64,000 bases of DNA from Rhodoplanes sp046000175 (GTDB lineage: Bacteria; Pseudomonadota; Alphaproteobacteria; Rhizobiales; Xanthobacteraceae). Made by a program: the position numbers and the translations under genes. How positions within the stretch are numbered: the first letter of the stretch is position 1; every line of letters begins with the position of its first letter. The notes below the pieces were generated by a model. That model was not told the DNA's origin and did no database searches. It was given only the letters and a program-made list of their open reading frames with translations. Where the stretch lies: positions 62,001-126,000 of the forward strand of contig NZ_JBEOMB010000005.1 in assembly GCF_046000175.1 (NCBI RefSeq). Reading direction: 5' to 3'. Positions 18,041 to 27,110 of the stretch are shown one piece after another.

Positions 18041-18377
18041 GCGGCCGACACGCGCGGCCGCGCGGCCGTCACGACACTGTCGTGCCAAGTCCGGCCGGCG
18101 ATCATGCGCCGGCCGCATGGCCGGTCCTGCAACACGGACTTGCGAACGGCACGCTTGTCGCGCCGCGAGTCGAACGGCACGTTTTGCAGCGCACCCCCAA
18201 AATGTCCCCGGGAGCGGACGCCCGCTCCACCGCACGAGCCCGTGACCGGCCCGCCGCGACCCTCGTGTCGCGCGAGGGCGACCGCGGGTTCCACCGGATG
18301 CTTCGGACGGATCGGTGGAGTAGGATGGCCATGGCCGGCGCACCCCCGCTATCCGAAGCCAGACAGTGTGGGCAGCC
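18041..18377. other. Gene-free region upstream of the hydrogenase-like operon
   Basis: No coding region is supported here. It holds a perfect inverted repeat CACGACA-C-TGTCGTG (18070-18084), two identical 11-base direct repeats CGAACGGCACG (18143-18153 and 18171-18181, 28 bases apart), and a hairpin GGAGCGG/CCGCTCC (18211-18228). These are candidate operator or promoter elements for the 18378-22099 operon. No canonical FNR (TTGAT-N4-ATCAA) or sigma-54 site was found. Confidence 0.5.
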
Positions 18378-20381
18378 ATGACCGAGGTCAGCTACGGCGT
18401 CTGGGACGGCATCGTCTTCGACAACCGCGATGGTGCCACCCCGTTTCCGGCGAACGCCTTTCCGGAGCTCGCCAACGTCGACGATTTCGATCCGAAGAAC
18501 CGAATCCGTGCCTTCTTCGGCGACCGCGGCTTCTTCATCTTCGATCCGACCGTCAGCCTGGTCGACGCGCTGTGGCGCCAGATGGTCGAGGCGGCTGACC
18601 AGTCCTGCGGCAAGTGCACGCCCTGCCGGATGGGGACCGTGCTGGTGCGCGACGCGCTCGACGCGCTGCGCCGGGGCCGGCCGAGCCCGCTCGGCCTCGC
18701 CGAGATCGAGCGGCTCGCCGTGCAGATGACCGACACCTCGATGTGCGGCCTCGGCCAGACCTGCGCGAGCGCCCTGCTCGACGCGCTCCGCGGCTTCCGC
18801 GACGTGATCGAGGCCGAGATCGCCCGCGGGCCGCAGCCCGAGCAGCACGGCATGGCCTACATGACGGCGCCCTGCATCGAGGCCTGCCCGTCGCGCATCA
18901 ACGTGCCGCGCTACATCGACTACATCCGCGACGGCAAGCCCGAGCACTCGCTCGGCGTCATCCTGCAGAAATACCCGATGGCGGCGACCTGCGGGCGCGT
19001 CTGCGTGCGCTTCTGCGAGATGGCGTGCCGGCGCAAGTTCGTCGACGAGGCGGTCGGCATCAAGACGCTCAAGCGCTACGTCGCCGACCAGCAGACGGGA
19101 TCGCGCGCGCTCACCTTCGGGCGCGAGCTGATCGCCCAGCCGCTCGGCGCCGACATGCGGGTCGCCGTGGTCGGCGCCGGCCCGGCCGGCGTCTCCTGCG
19201 CCTACCACCTGCTGCTGCACGGCTATCACGTCGACATTCTCGAGGCGATGGGCGAGGCCGGCGGCATGGCGGCGATCGGCATCCCGTCCTACCGCCTGCC
19301 CAAGTCGGTGCTGCGCAAGGAGACCGACATCATCACCGAGCTGGGCGGCCGCTTCCTGTTCGACCGTGCGCTCGGCCACGACTTCACCATCGACGACCTG
19401 TTCTCCCGCGGCTACCGGGCCGTGTTCCTCGCCATCGGCTGCCAGCAGGGCATCCGGCTCGGCGTGACGGACGAGGATCCCTCGATGCCCGGCTACAAGT
19501 CCGGCATCGGCTTTCTCCTGGAGGTGCACGATCACGTCGCCGGGCTGAAGGCCGTGTCGCTGTCGGGCGAGGTGATCGTGGTCGGCGGCGGCAACGTCGC
19601 CATGGACTGCGCCCGCTCGGCGCTGCGCATGGGCGCCGACAAGGTCCACGTCGTCTATCGCCGCACCCGCGAGGACATGCCGGCGGACAGCGAGGAGGTC
19701 GAGGCGGCGATCGCCGAGGGCGTCGCCTTCCACTTCCTCACCAACCCGGTCCGCATCGTCTCGGCCGACGGCCGCATCACCGGCGTCGAGCTCGCCACCA
19801 TGCGCCAGACCGAGCCCGACCGTCACGGTCGCCGCGGCGTCGAGCCGGTGCCGGGCACCGAGCGCATCATGCCCTGCGTGACCCTGATCGCGGCGATCGG
19901 CCAGCAGGTCGCCAAGGGCGCGCTGACGGCCGACGACGGCATCGCCTTCGACCGCTGGAACTGCGTCGCGATCGACACGGTCGATCTCTCCACGTCGCGG
20001 CCCGGCGTGTTCGCGGGCGGCGACTGCGCGTCGGGTCCCTCGACCCTGATCCACGCGATGGCGAACGGCCTGAAGGCCGCCCGCTCGATCGACGACTGGA
20101 TCCAGAAGGGCCACACCTGCTTCCAGGCGCGCACGCGCATGCGCCAGATCCTCAACGACAACAAGATGCTCGCGGACGACGCCGTCGAGGTGCCGGTGAA
20201 GCCGCAATACCGCGTCCACCATCCCGAGCTCGACCCGACCGTGCGCAAGCTGATGTTCGAGGAGGTCGAGCAGACGATCAGCCCCGAGCAGGCCTATCGC
20301 GAGGCCAAGCGCTGCATGCGCTGCTACCGCACCTACTCGGTGATCACCGAGCGCGCCATTCCGGAGGGAACCTCGCCATGA
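18378..20381 (+). CDS. NuoF-type Fe-S domain fused to GltD-like FAD/NAD(P)H oxidoreductase
   Basis: This 667-residue protein starts at ATG 18378; a GTG four codons earlier is possible. Residues about 50-145 match the C-terminal 4Fe-4S part of NuoF/HydB (SCGKCTPCRMGT with Cys77, 80, 83, then MCGLGQTC with Cys123). The FMN/NADH-binding part of NuoF is absent. From about 160 it is a GltD/NfnB-type module: Cys clusters CIEAC and CGRVCVRFCEMAC, an FAD loop VVGAGPAG near 264-271, and an NAD(P)H loop VVGGGNVAMD near 401-410 with RRT. A late CMRC lies near 644. Its stop overlaps the HydA-like start (ATGA). Predicted role: passing electrons between NAD(P)H and the HydA-like partner or ferredoxin. Confidence 0.88.
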   Translation: MTEVSYGVWDGIVFDNRDGATPFPANAFPELANVDDFDPKNRIRAFFGDRGFFIFDPTVSLVDALWRQMVEAADQSCGKCTPCRMGTVLVRDALDALRRGRPSPLGLAEIERLAVQMTDTSMCGLGQTCASALLDALRGFRDVIEAEIARGPQPEQHGMAYMTAPCIEACPSRINVPRYIDYIRDGKPEHSLGVILQKYPMAATCGRVCVRFCEMACRRKFVDEAVGIKTLKRYVADQQTGSRALTFGRELIAQPLGADMRVAVVGAGPAGVSCAYHLLLHGYHVDILEAMGEAGGMAAIGIPSYRLPKSVLRKETDIITELGGRFLFDRALGHDFTIDDLFSRGYRAVFLAIGCQQGIRLGVTDEDPSMPGYKSGIGFLLEVHDHVAGLKAVSLSGEVIVVGGGNVAMDCARSALRMGADKVHVVYRRTREDMPADSEEVEAAIAEGVAFHFLTNPVRIVSADGRITGVELATMRQTEPDRHGRRGVEPVPGTERIMPCVTLIAAIGQQVAKGALTADDGIAFDRWNCVAIDTVDLSTSRPGVFAGGDCASGPSTLIHAMANGLKAARSIDDWIQKGHTCFQARTRMRQILNDNKMLADDAVEVPVKPQYRVHHPELDPTVRKLMFEEVEQTISPEQAYREAKRCMRCYRTYSVITERAIPEGTSP

Positions 20382-22099
20382 GCACGACCGAGATGGTTCC
20401 GACCGGCACGCCCGCCGCCGACGCGCCCGCCGACGCCGCGACCCTGAGCGCCACCATCAACGGCAAGGCCGTGACGGGCCGGGCCGGCGAGACGATCCTG
20501 GAATGCGCGCGCCGTCACGGCGTCTACATCCCGACGCTGTGCGAGCTGCACGACATCGACCACGCGCCCGGCACCTGCCGGGTCTGCCTGGTCGAGATCA
20601 AGATGCCGCACGCCGACAAGACGCATCTGGTCGCGTCTTGCACGACGCCGTTACAGGACGGGCTCGACGTCAACACTCGCACGCCGGAGCTGCGCGAGAT
20701 GCAGCGCCTGCAGGTCGAGCTGCTGCTCGCCGACCACGACCAGGACTGCGCCACCTGCATCCGCCACGGAAAATGCGACCTGCAGGACGTCGCCCAGTTC
20801 GTCGGGCTGCGGCAGAACCGCTTCTTCGATCCGGCCCGCGTCGCCGCCCGCCCCGTCGACGAATCCTCGCCGGCCCTGATCCGCAACATGAAGCGCTGCA
20901 TCCGCTGCCAGCGCTGCATCGCCATCTGCCGCGACGGCCAGGGCGTCGACGCGCTCATCCAGATCAACAGCGGCCTCGACACCGCGGTCGGCCTGCGGCA
21001 CGGGCTGACGCAGAAGAACTCGGCCTGTGTCACCTGCGGCCAGTGCGTCCTCGTCTGCCCGACCGGCGCGCTCGGCGAGCGCGACGAGACCGACCGGGCG
21101 CTCGAGATGATGTACGACCCCGAGCTGATCACGGTGGTGCAGTTCGCGCCCGCCGTGCGGGTCGGCTTCGGCGAGGAGTTCGGCCTGCCGCCCGGCACCA
21201 ATGTCGAGGGCCAGATCATCACGGCGCTGAAGCAGCTCGGCGCCTCGATCGTGCTCGACACCAACTGGGGTGCCGACCTCGTGATCATGGAGGAAGGCAC
21301 CGAGCTGCTGCACCGGCTCCGGGAGAGGAACGACCCGAAGCGCGTCCGCGTCATCTCGATCATGCCCTGCATCGCCAAGAAGGACGAGATCGTCCGCCGC
21401 CAGCTGATCCACGACGGCGTGCCGGAGGTCGATGTCGTGCTCTCGACGCGCGAGTTCGCCCGCATGTTGCAGCGTGAGCGCATCGACCTCAAGACGCTGC
21501 CGCCCTCGACCTTCGACAATCCCTACATGAGCGAGTACTCGGGCGCCGGCGCGATCTTCGGCACCACGGGCGGCGTCATGGAGGCGGCGATCCGCACCAT
21601 GTACTACGTGGTCAACGGCCGCGAGCTGGAGCATGTCGAGATCGAGCAGCTGCGCGGCTTCGAAGGCGTGCGCACCGCGACCGTGGAGCTCGGCGGCGAC
21701 ATCGGCGCCGTCAAGATCGCCATGTGCCACGGTCTCAAGCCGACCCGGCAGATCGTCGAGGAGGTGCGCTCCGGCAACTCCGATCTCGACTTCGTCGAGA
21801 TCATGGCCTGCCCGGGCGGCTGCGTCGACGGCGGCGGCACGCTGCGCTCCAAGAAGGCCTATCTGCCGCATGCGCTGAAGCGCCGCGAGACGCTGTTCGG
21901 CATCGACAAGACCAAGGCCGTGCGCCAATCGCACCGCAACGAGCAGGTCCAGGCGCTCTATCGCGACTATCTCGGCACGCCGAACTCCGAGAAGGCGCAC
22001 CACCTGCTCCACACCTATTACACCGACCGCAAGATCGAGATGACCCAGACGGTCCGCGAGGTGTGGGCCGACATCAAGATGACCGGCAAGGTGTATTGA
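20378..22099 (+). CDS. [FeFe]-hydrogenase-like HydA homologue lacking the first H-cluster loop
   Basis: This 573-residue protein starts at ATG 20378 behind GGAGGG. Accessory clusters are complete: [2Fe-2S] (Cys55, 67, 70, 88), His-ligated 4Fe-4S (His120, Cys124, 127, 133), and two 4Fe-4S (CIRCQRCIAIC 174-184; CVTCGQCVLVC 217-227). The H domain has APAVR, loop L2 (IMPCIAKK, Cys331) and loop L3 (EIMACPGGCVDGGG, Cys478 and 482). However, MEEGTELLHRLRERNDPKRVRVIS runs straight to L2: roughly 50 residues containing the universal TSCCPGW loop are missing, cleanly in frame. A normal H-cluster and the proton path (CpI Cys299, Ser319) cannot form. It is probably an electron-transfer or sensory derivative rather than an H2 enzyme. 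No hydEFG is present here. Confidence 0.9.
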   Translation: MSTTEMVPTGTPAADAPADAATLSATINGKAVTGRAGETILECARRHGVYIPTLCELHDIDHAPGTCRVCLVEIKMPHADKTHLVASCTTPLQDGLDVNTRTPELREMQRLQVELLLADHDQDCATCIRHGKCDLQDVAQFVGLRQNRFFDPARVAARPVDESSPALIRNMKRCIRCQRCIAICRDGQGVDALIQINSGLDTAVGLRHGLTQKNSACVTCGQCVLVCPTGALGERDETDRALEMMYDPELITVVQFAPAVRVGFGEEFGLPPGTNVEGQIITALKQLGASIVLDTNWGADLVIMEEGTELLHRLRERNDPKRVRVISIMPCIAKKDEIVRRQLIHDGVPEVDVVLSTREFARMLQRERIDLKTLPPSTFDNPYMSEYSGAGAIFGTTGGVMEAAIRTMYYVVNGRELEHVEIEQLRGFEGVRTATVELGGDIGAVKIAMCHGLKPTRQIVEEVRSGNSDLDFVEIMACPGGCVDGGGTLRSKKAYLPHALKRRETLFGIDKTKAVRQSHRNEQVQALYRDYLGTPNSEKAHHLLHTYYTDRKIEMTQTVREVWADIKMTGKVY

Positions 22100-22133
22100 G
22101 GCGGATGGACTCGCGGCCGCCCGCCGCCGCGGC

Positions 22134-25100
22134 TCACCACGCGACCGACAGCGAGCCCATGCCGCCGTAGATCTCGGTGTCGTTGGCGAACTGGCCCTCG
22201 AAGCTGCCGCGCAACGTGATGCCGCGGGACAATTTCAGCTCGGCGCCGGCCGAGACGAGCGCCGAGTCGCCCGGCAGCGTCGCGCCGAACACCGTGAAGC
22301 CGGAGCCCGAGAGATTGACGAAGCTCGCGTCGAGCGCCCGCTCGGTCGAGAACTCGTGCGCCCAGGCGAGCCGGCCCCGCACCGTCAGGGCCGCATCGGC
22401 GGAGCGCCAGGCGGCGACGTCGAAGCGGGTGCCGAGCTCGCTGCGGGTCGCCGTCGCGGTCGTGTCCGCATAGCGCAGCGCGAAGCCGGCGAGCCCCGAC
22501 GCATCGGCCTCCGCGTAGGTCGGCGTGTGGAAGGCCTGCACCCGCATCGCCGCGAACGGCGTGACGCCGATCCCGCTGGTCGCCACGGTGCGCCAGCCCG
22601 CCTCGACGCGACCGCCGACCGCGTGGCCGGAATAATCGCCGAGCAGCCGGTCGGCGACACCGGGCAGCGAGACCAAGCGGTCGGTGCGCACATCGTGCCA
22701 GCCATACGAGACGGCGGCCGACACATAGGCCGGTCCGGCGCGCCAGCTGCCGTAGCCGCCGACCTGCAGCGTGTCGGCGCGGCCCGAGCCGAGCCCCCCG
22801 AGCGAGAACGAGGTCTCGCCGCCCGCCAGCGCGACGCCCAGCACCGCGTCGGGCGTGATCCGATAGTCGGCGCCGGAGGCGAGCCCCCAGTTGCGGGCGC
22901 CGAGATCGTGGCTGCCGGTATGCGCATCGCCTCGATAGGTCGCGTCGGCTCCGAAGGCGCCGGCCCACAGGCGCCAGTGCGGCCCGAGATGGGCGGTCGG
23001 TGGCGCCTTCACGGCGCGCTCGATGGCGGCGCCCCCGGCCCCGCGCGCCGTCGCGCCCGGCGCCGACGCATAGGCGAGCGCCGGCGCGCCCGGCGCCACT
23101 CCGCCCGCCGCCCGCGAGCCGGCGAACGGGTCGAGCATCAGCTCGAGGAACTGGTCGGTCTGGCGGAACGCCGCCGTCGCCGCACCGGTCGCGATCTCGC
23201 CGGAGAGCTGCGTCAGCGCATACGGGATCGACGGCGCGGCGAGCACGGTGGTGAACAGGCCCGTCAGTCCCGGGCCGGTGTTGTAGGCCCGGTCCAGCGT
23301 GCGGCCGACCTGACGCTGGTTCTCGCTCAGCCCGGCGAGACCGGCGAGCGCCAGACTGATATCGACCACGACGTTGTTGCCGACGACGCCCACCACGGCC
23401 GTGTACCAGGGCGGCAGGCCGGACGACGACACGCCGGAGAACGCTCCCGTGAGGCCGCCGGCGGCGGTGAGAATCGTGTAGTGCCGCGCCGCCGTCTCGC
23501 CCGGCAGCAGCGTGACCGCGACCGTGCCGGCGAGCGCCGCCGCGCCGGTGACGCGGGTGAGGTCGGACGCGGTCGACGACAGCTCGACCGCATAGACGCT
23601 GCCCGATCCGAAGGTGAGATTGCCGTTGATCGTGACGGTGCCGATCGAGTTGCCGGGTGCGAGCGTGCCGTTGATGGTGGCCGAAGGCAGCGCGCCGGAG
23701 CCGCCGATCGCCGCCCCGTCCGCGACGACGAGGCCGCTCGACGAGGCGATCGAGCCGTTGACGATCAGGGTGCCGGCCGTGACGAGCGTCGAGCCCGTGT
23801 AGGTGTTGGTGCCGGCGAGCGTCAGCGTGCCGGTGCCGACCTTTTCCAACGAGCCCGGCCCCGGCGTGCCGCAGCCGCAGGCCGAGTAGTCGGCGATCCG
23901 GCCCGTCACGGTGGTCGACTGATTGTTGCCACCGACCACCAGGGTGTTGCCGCCGCCGATGTAATAACGACCGCTGCCGGCGATCGAGCCGGCCGTGATC
24001 CGGCCGTTGCCGTCCGCTCCCGTGCTGCCGCCGAAGTCGACGACGCCGGTGCCGTTGGTCACGAAGGCCGCGAGCCCGCCGGTCGCGAAATCGAAGAAGT
24101 CGGTGCGGCCGCCCGAATTGGTGACGACGGTGGCGTTGCCGGCCGTGCTCCAGGCGTTGAAGACCGTCTCGCCGCCGGAATTGTTCACGATCGTGGCGTT
24201 GCCGGCGGTCGTGTGCGACCAGAACAGCGTCGTGCCGCCGTCGTTGACGATCCTGGCCGAGCCGGCCGACGTCGTCTCGGTGCCGTAGCCGAGCCCGAAG
24301 CTTGTGAATCCGATCGCCTGGTTGGTGATGGTCGCAGAGCCGGCGGTCGCGTCGCCCGTGAAGGCGAGCTGGCCCCACTGGCTGTTGGTGATGATCGCGC
24401 TGCCGGCCGTGCTCGTGTCGCCGAACTGAATGCCCGAGTGCTGCGTGTTGGTGATGGTCGCCGAGCCGGCCGTGGTCGCGGCCGCGAACATCATGGTGCC
24501 GTAGTTGGTGTTGGTGATCGTCGCGGCGGCCGCCGTGGCGGTGCCGTAGAACTGGAGGAGCGAGCTGTCGTTGGTGATGGTCGCACTGCCGGCGCTGCTC
24601 GCACCCGTGAAGCTGAGTGTGCTGCTTGACGTGCTGACGATGGTCGCGTTGCCGGCCGTGCTGGCGTTGTCGAACGTAAGCGCGGCCGTGAAGAGGTTGT
24701 AGGTCGCGTTGCCGGCGCTGCTCGCGTTCTGGAACACGATCAGGCCGCCGCCGAACAGGTCGAAGGTCTGCGTGGCCGACGAGGTGTTGACGACCCCGGC
24801 GCCGGTGATGTCGAAGCCGGCCATCACGTTGATCGTGTAGGCCGGCGCATCGCTGGTGAAGACGATGGTCTCGATCGCGGCCGGGGACGTGATGGCGAGC
24901 GCCGGGCTCGCGATGTTGGGAAACGTCGCCGTGGTGGTCGGAACCACGTTGGTCGACCACTCGGCCGGATCGTCCCAGGTGCCGCTGCCGGTGCCCGTCC
25001 AGGTCGCCTGCGCCAGCGCCTGCCCGGCGAGCAGGCCCGCGAGCGCCGTGCTGCCGAGGAGCGCCGCCGAGATGCGCCCTGCACGGCCGCGCCGGCCGGA

Positions 25101-25148
25101 GCGGCTGCCCCGCGCCCGCACCGTCGTGGCAGTCGCACGCGGCGACAT
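22134..25148 (-). CDS. Type V autotransporter (outer-membrane beta-barrel adhesin-like)
   Basis: This protein of about 1,004 residues starts at ATG 25146-25148 (MSPRATATTV); the frame is open to 25208. A long basic signal peptide ends near GQALAQA. The passenger holds about a dozen degenerate repeats of roughly 20 residues built on 'TAGSATITN' (DNA about 24040-24760), then the passenger-associated repeat KVGTGTLTLAGTNTYTGSTLV that nucleates beta-helix folding. The last 280 or so residues are the autotransporter barrel, ending in Trp (GSLSVAW). It is likely a surface-exposed beta-helix with adhesive or unknown function. It is convergent with the HydA-like gene, 34 bases apart. Confidence 0.9.
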   Translation of the reverse strand: MSPRATATTVRARGSRSGRRGRAGRISAALLGSTALAGLLAGQALAQATWTGTGSGTWDDPAEWSTNVVPTTTATFPNIASPALAITSPAAIETIVFTSDAPAYTINVMAGFDITGAGVVNTSSATQTFDLFGGGLIVFQNASSAGNATYNLFTAALTFDNASTAGNATIVSTSSSTLSFTGASSAGSATITNDSSLLQFYGTATAAAATITNTNYGTMMFAAATTAGSATITNTQHSGIQFGDTSTAGSAIITNSQWGQLAFTGDATAGSATITNQAIGFTSFGLGYGTETTSAGSARIVNDGGTTLFWSHTTAGNATIVNNSGGETVFNAWSTAGNATVVTNSGGRTDFFDFATGGLAAFVTNGTGVVDFGGSTGADGNGRITAGSIAGSGRYYIGGGNTLVVGGNNQSTTVTGRIADYSACGCGTPGPGSLEKVGTGTLTLAGTNTYTGSTLVTAGTLIVNGSIASSSGLVVADGAAIGGSGALPSATINGTLAPGNSIGTVTINGNLTFGSGSVYAVELSSTASDLTRVTGAAALAGTVAVTLLPGETAARHYTILTAAGGLTGAFSGVSSSGLPPWYTAVVGVVGNNVVVDISLALAGLAGLSENQRQVGRTLDRAYNTGPGLTGLFTTVLAAPSIPYALTQLSGEIATGAATAAFRQTDQFLELMLDPFAGSRAAGGVAPGAPALAYASAPGATARGAGGAAIERAVKAPPTAHLGPHWRLWAGAFGADATYRGDAHTGSHDLGARNWGLASGADYRITPDAVLGVALAGGETSFSLGGLGSGRADTLQVGGYGSWRAGPAYVSAAVSYGWHDVRTDRLVSLPGVADRLLGDYSGHAVGGRVEAGWRTVATSGIGVTPFAAMRVQAFHTPTYAEADASGLAGFALRYADTTATATRSELGTRFDVAAWRSADAALTVRGRLAWAHEFSTERALDASFVNLSGSGFTVFGATLPGDSALVSAGAELKLSRGITLRGSFEGQFANDTEIYGGMGSLSVAW
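24040..24760 (-). repeat. Passenger repeats of the autotransporter
   Basis: About a dozen imperfect 60-66-base units encode beta-helix rungs centred on T-A-G-N/S-A-T-I-T/V-N. The sequence is degenerate between copies, so it is old structural repetition rather than recent tandem expansion. Confidence 0.7.
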
Positions 25149-25421
25149 GATCGGCTGGCGATCCACTCCCGTCCCCCTGACCTCAGCGGACGGTGCGCCG
25201 TCCGGCATAGCCGACCAGGTGCCCTAGCCCGGTCGCGCTATACGGGTCATTACGGACTGAAATCGCCCATTAGCAACTGGGAAAAATTGGGTGGACCGAC
25301 GCGCCCGGGTGGAATCCAAACGCGCGTGTCGTCACGACAATACCGCTCCGACGTTCAGCGGCGTCGCGCCAATTCGTGATTCCCGAATTCACGCAGGGCC
25401 TTATGCCGCTGTGCGAAAACG

Positions 25422-26477
25422 TCAGCTCACCCCGAGCTTCTTCTGCAGGCTGGTCGACGACGTGGTGTACTGAAATACCACCCGCTTGTCCGGGAACACG
25501 TATCGGACCGCCGCATGGGCCATCAGGGCGCCCTCGTGGAAGCCGGACAGGATCAACTTCAGCTTGCCCGGATAGGTGTTGATGTCGCCGATGGCGAACA
25601 GGCCAGGCACGCTGGTCTCGAACCTTTCGGTGTCGACCTTGACCAGGTTGCCGTCGAGTGCGACGCCCCAGCTCGCGACCGGGCCGAGCTTCATGGTCAG
25701 GCCGAAGAACGGCAGCATCGCCTCGCACAGCACCTCGATTATCCGGCCGTCGGCGGTCTTCACCAGCGCCGCCTCGAGCGCCCCGCCCTCGCCGGCCAGG
25801 TCCATCACCTGGCCGATGATCAGGTCCATCTTCCGTTCGGCGACCAGCGCCCGCATCTTGTCGACGGTCGCGGGCGCCGCGCGGAACTCGTCGCGCCGGT
25901 GGACGAGCGTGATGCGGTGGGCCACCGGGTGCAGGTTGACGACCCAGTCGAGCGCCGAATCGCCACCGCCGACGATCATCAGCCGCTTGTCCCGGAACGC
26001 CTCCATTTTTCGCACGGCGTAGAAGACCGAGGAGTCCTCGAACGCCTCGATGCCCTTGATGGGCGGTCGCTTGGGTTGGAACGAGCCGCCGCCGGCGGCG
26101 ATCACCACCACCTTGGCCTCGAGCACGGTGCCGCGGTCGGTCGTGCAGCGGAACCCAGCGTCGCCGATCCTCTCCACCGTCTCGACCATCTCGCCGAGCG
26201 TGAAGCTCGGGCCGAACGGCGCGATCTGCTCCATCAGGGCATCGACGAGCCCCTGCCCGGTGATGCGCGGCACGGCCGGGATGTCGTAGATCGGCTTCTC
26301 CGGATAGAGCTCGGCGCACTGGCCGCCGACCTTGGGCAGCACGTCGACGACATGCGCCTTGATGTCGAGGAGGCCCAGCTCGAACACGGCGAACAGGCCG
26401 CACGGGCCGGCCCCGATGATCAGGGCGTCGGTCTTGATCGGGGCGGTCGCGGTCGGATCGATCAGCGGATCGGTCAT
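25422..26477 (-). CDS. Ferredoxin--NADP+ reductase, thioredoxin-reductase-like type
   Basis: This 351-residue protein starts at ATG 26475-26477 (MTDPLIDPTA); the upstream open frame is not convincing. An FAD loop IIGAGPCGLFAVFELG lies near residue 20, and GGQCAELYPEKPIYDIPA follows. The NAD(P)H loop MIVGGGDSALDW lies near 165, and the C-terminal flavin motif GDINTYPGKLKLILSGFHEGALMAH near 295-320. The CxxC disulfide of true thioredoxin reductase is absent. This matches the TrxR-like FNR family described in Bacillus YumC and Rhodopseudomonas. It would reduce ferredoxin, perhaps the [2Fe-2S] protein at 27246-27566, from NADPH. Divergent from the thioesterase gene. Confidence 0.92.
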   Translation of the reverse strand: MTDPLIDPTATAPIKTDALIIGAGPCGLFAVFELGLLDIKAHVVDVLPKVGGQCAELYPEKPIYDIPAVPRITGQGLVDALMEQIAPFGPSFTLGEMVETVERIGDAGFRCTTDRGTVLEAKVVVIAAGGGSFQPKRPPIKGIEAFEDSSVFYAVRKMEAFRDKRLMIVGGGDSALDWVVNLHPVAHRITLVHRRDEFRAAPATVDKMRALVAERKMDLIIGQVMDLAGEGGALEAALVKTADGRIIEVLCEAMLPFFGLTMKLGPVASWGVALDGNLVKVDTERFETSVPGLFAIGDINTYPGKLKLILSGFHEGALMAHAAVRYVFPDKRVVFQYTTSSTSLQKKLGVS

Positions 26478-26643
26478 GGTGCCTTCGCTGCGGCGGACGG
26501 GGGTGCCGGGTCGAGCCGCGGCGCAGACCACGACTGCATGCGCGCGGCTTGCGACACGCTCGGCGGCGCCGCACAACAGGTCGCCGCGACCGCGGCGGCT
26601 CGGGGTCCGAGCCTGTAAGCCACGCCCGCGAGGACTGCAACCC

Positions 26644-27105
26644 GTGACCGACGAGAGGACCGCGCGCCGGCGGCAACCGCCCCGGCCGGACGATTTTCCC
26701 CACCGGGTCGTCCACACCATCCGGTTCCGCGACCTGGACGCGCAGAACCACGTCAACAACGCCGTCTTCCTCACCTTCTTCGAGGGCGGCCGGGTGCCGC
26801 TGCTGCGCGATCCCCGCTACGGGCTGTGGGTCGAGGGCGCGACCTATGTGCAAGCCAACCTGAACATCGATTACCTGGCGGAGGTCCACTATCCGGGCGA
26901 AGTGGTGATCGGCACCCGTGTGGCGCAGGTGGGGACGAGCTCGCTCGTCTTCGACCAGGCGGTGTTCAACAAGGATCGCTGCGCCGGCCTCGCCCGGTCC
27001 ACCCTGGTGCTGATCGACCGCGAGTCGCGAAAACCGCGCCCGTTCCCGGAGGCGATCGCCACCCGCCTGCGCGCCGGCGGCGGCGCCGTGCCCGAGGTGG
27101 GGTGA
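26644..27105 (+). CDS. Acyl-CoA thioesterase, 4HBT/YbgC hotdog family
   Basis: This 153-residue protein most likely starts at GTG 26644 (VTDERTARRR), since no ATG fits. FRDLDAQNHVNNAVFLTFFEGGR near residues 30-52 contains the D-x-x-x-HVNN active-site motif of hotdog thioesterases. LNIDYLAEVHYPGEVVIGTRVAQVGTSSL is the central strand region. It should hydrolyse acyl-CoA esters in the cytoplasm; chain length is unknown. It is divergent from the ferredoxin reductase gene (166 bases between starts) and convergent with the ferredoxin gene, with a palindromic repeat between. Confidence 0.87.
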   Translation: MTDERTARRRQPPRPDDFPHRVVHTIRFRDLDAQNHVNNAVFLTFFEGGRVPLLRDPRYGLWVEGATYVQANLNIDYLAEVHYPGEVVIGTRVAQVGTSSLVFDQAVFNKDRCAGLARSTLVLIDRESRKPRPFPEAIATRLRAGGGAVPEVG

Positions 27106-27110
27106 GGCTG

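Noticed and set aside
18165..18190. Sigma-54-like promoter (GGCACG...GCA)
   Set aside because: The spacing between GG and GC is 10 instead of 12 bases, so it does not fit the -24/-12 consensus.
21300..21360. Frameshift or sequencing error as the cause of the missing HydA loop
   Set aside because: The frame is continuous on both sides and conserved residues flank the gap directly. A small indel cannot remove about 50 residues, and no remnant of TSCCP is visible in any frame nearby.
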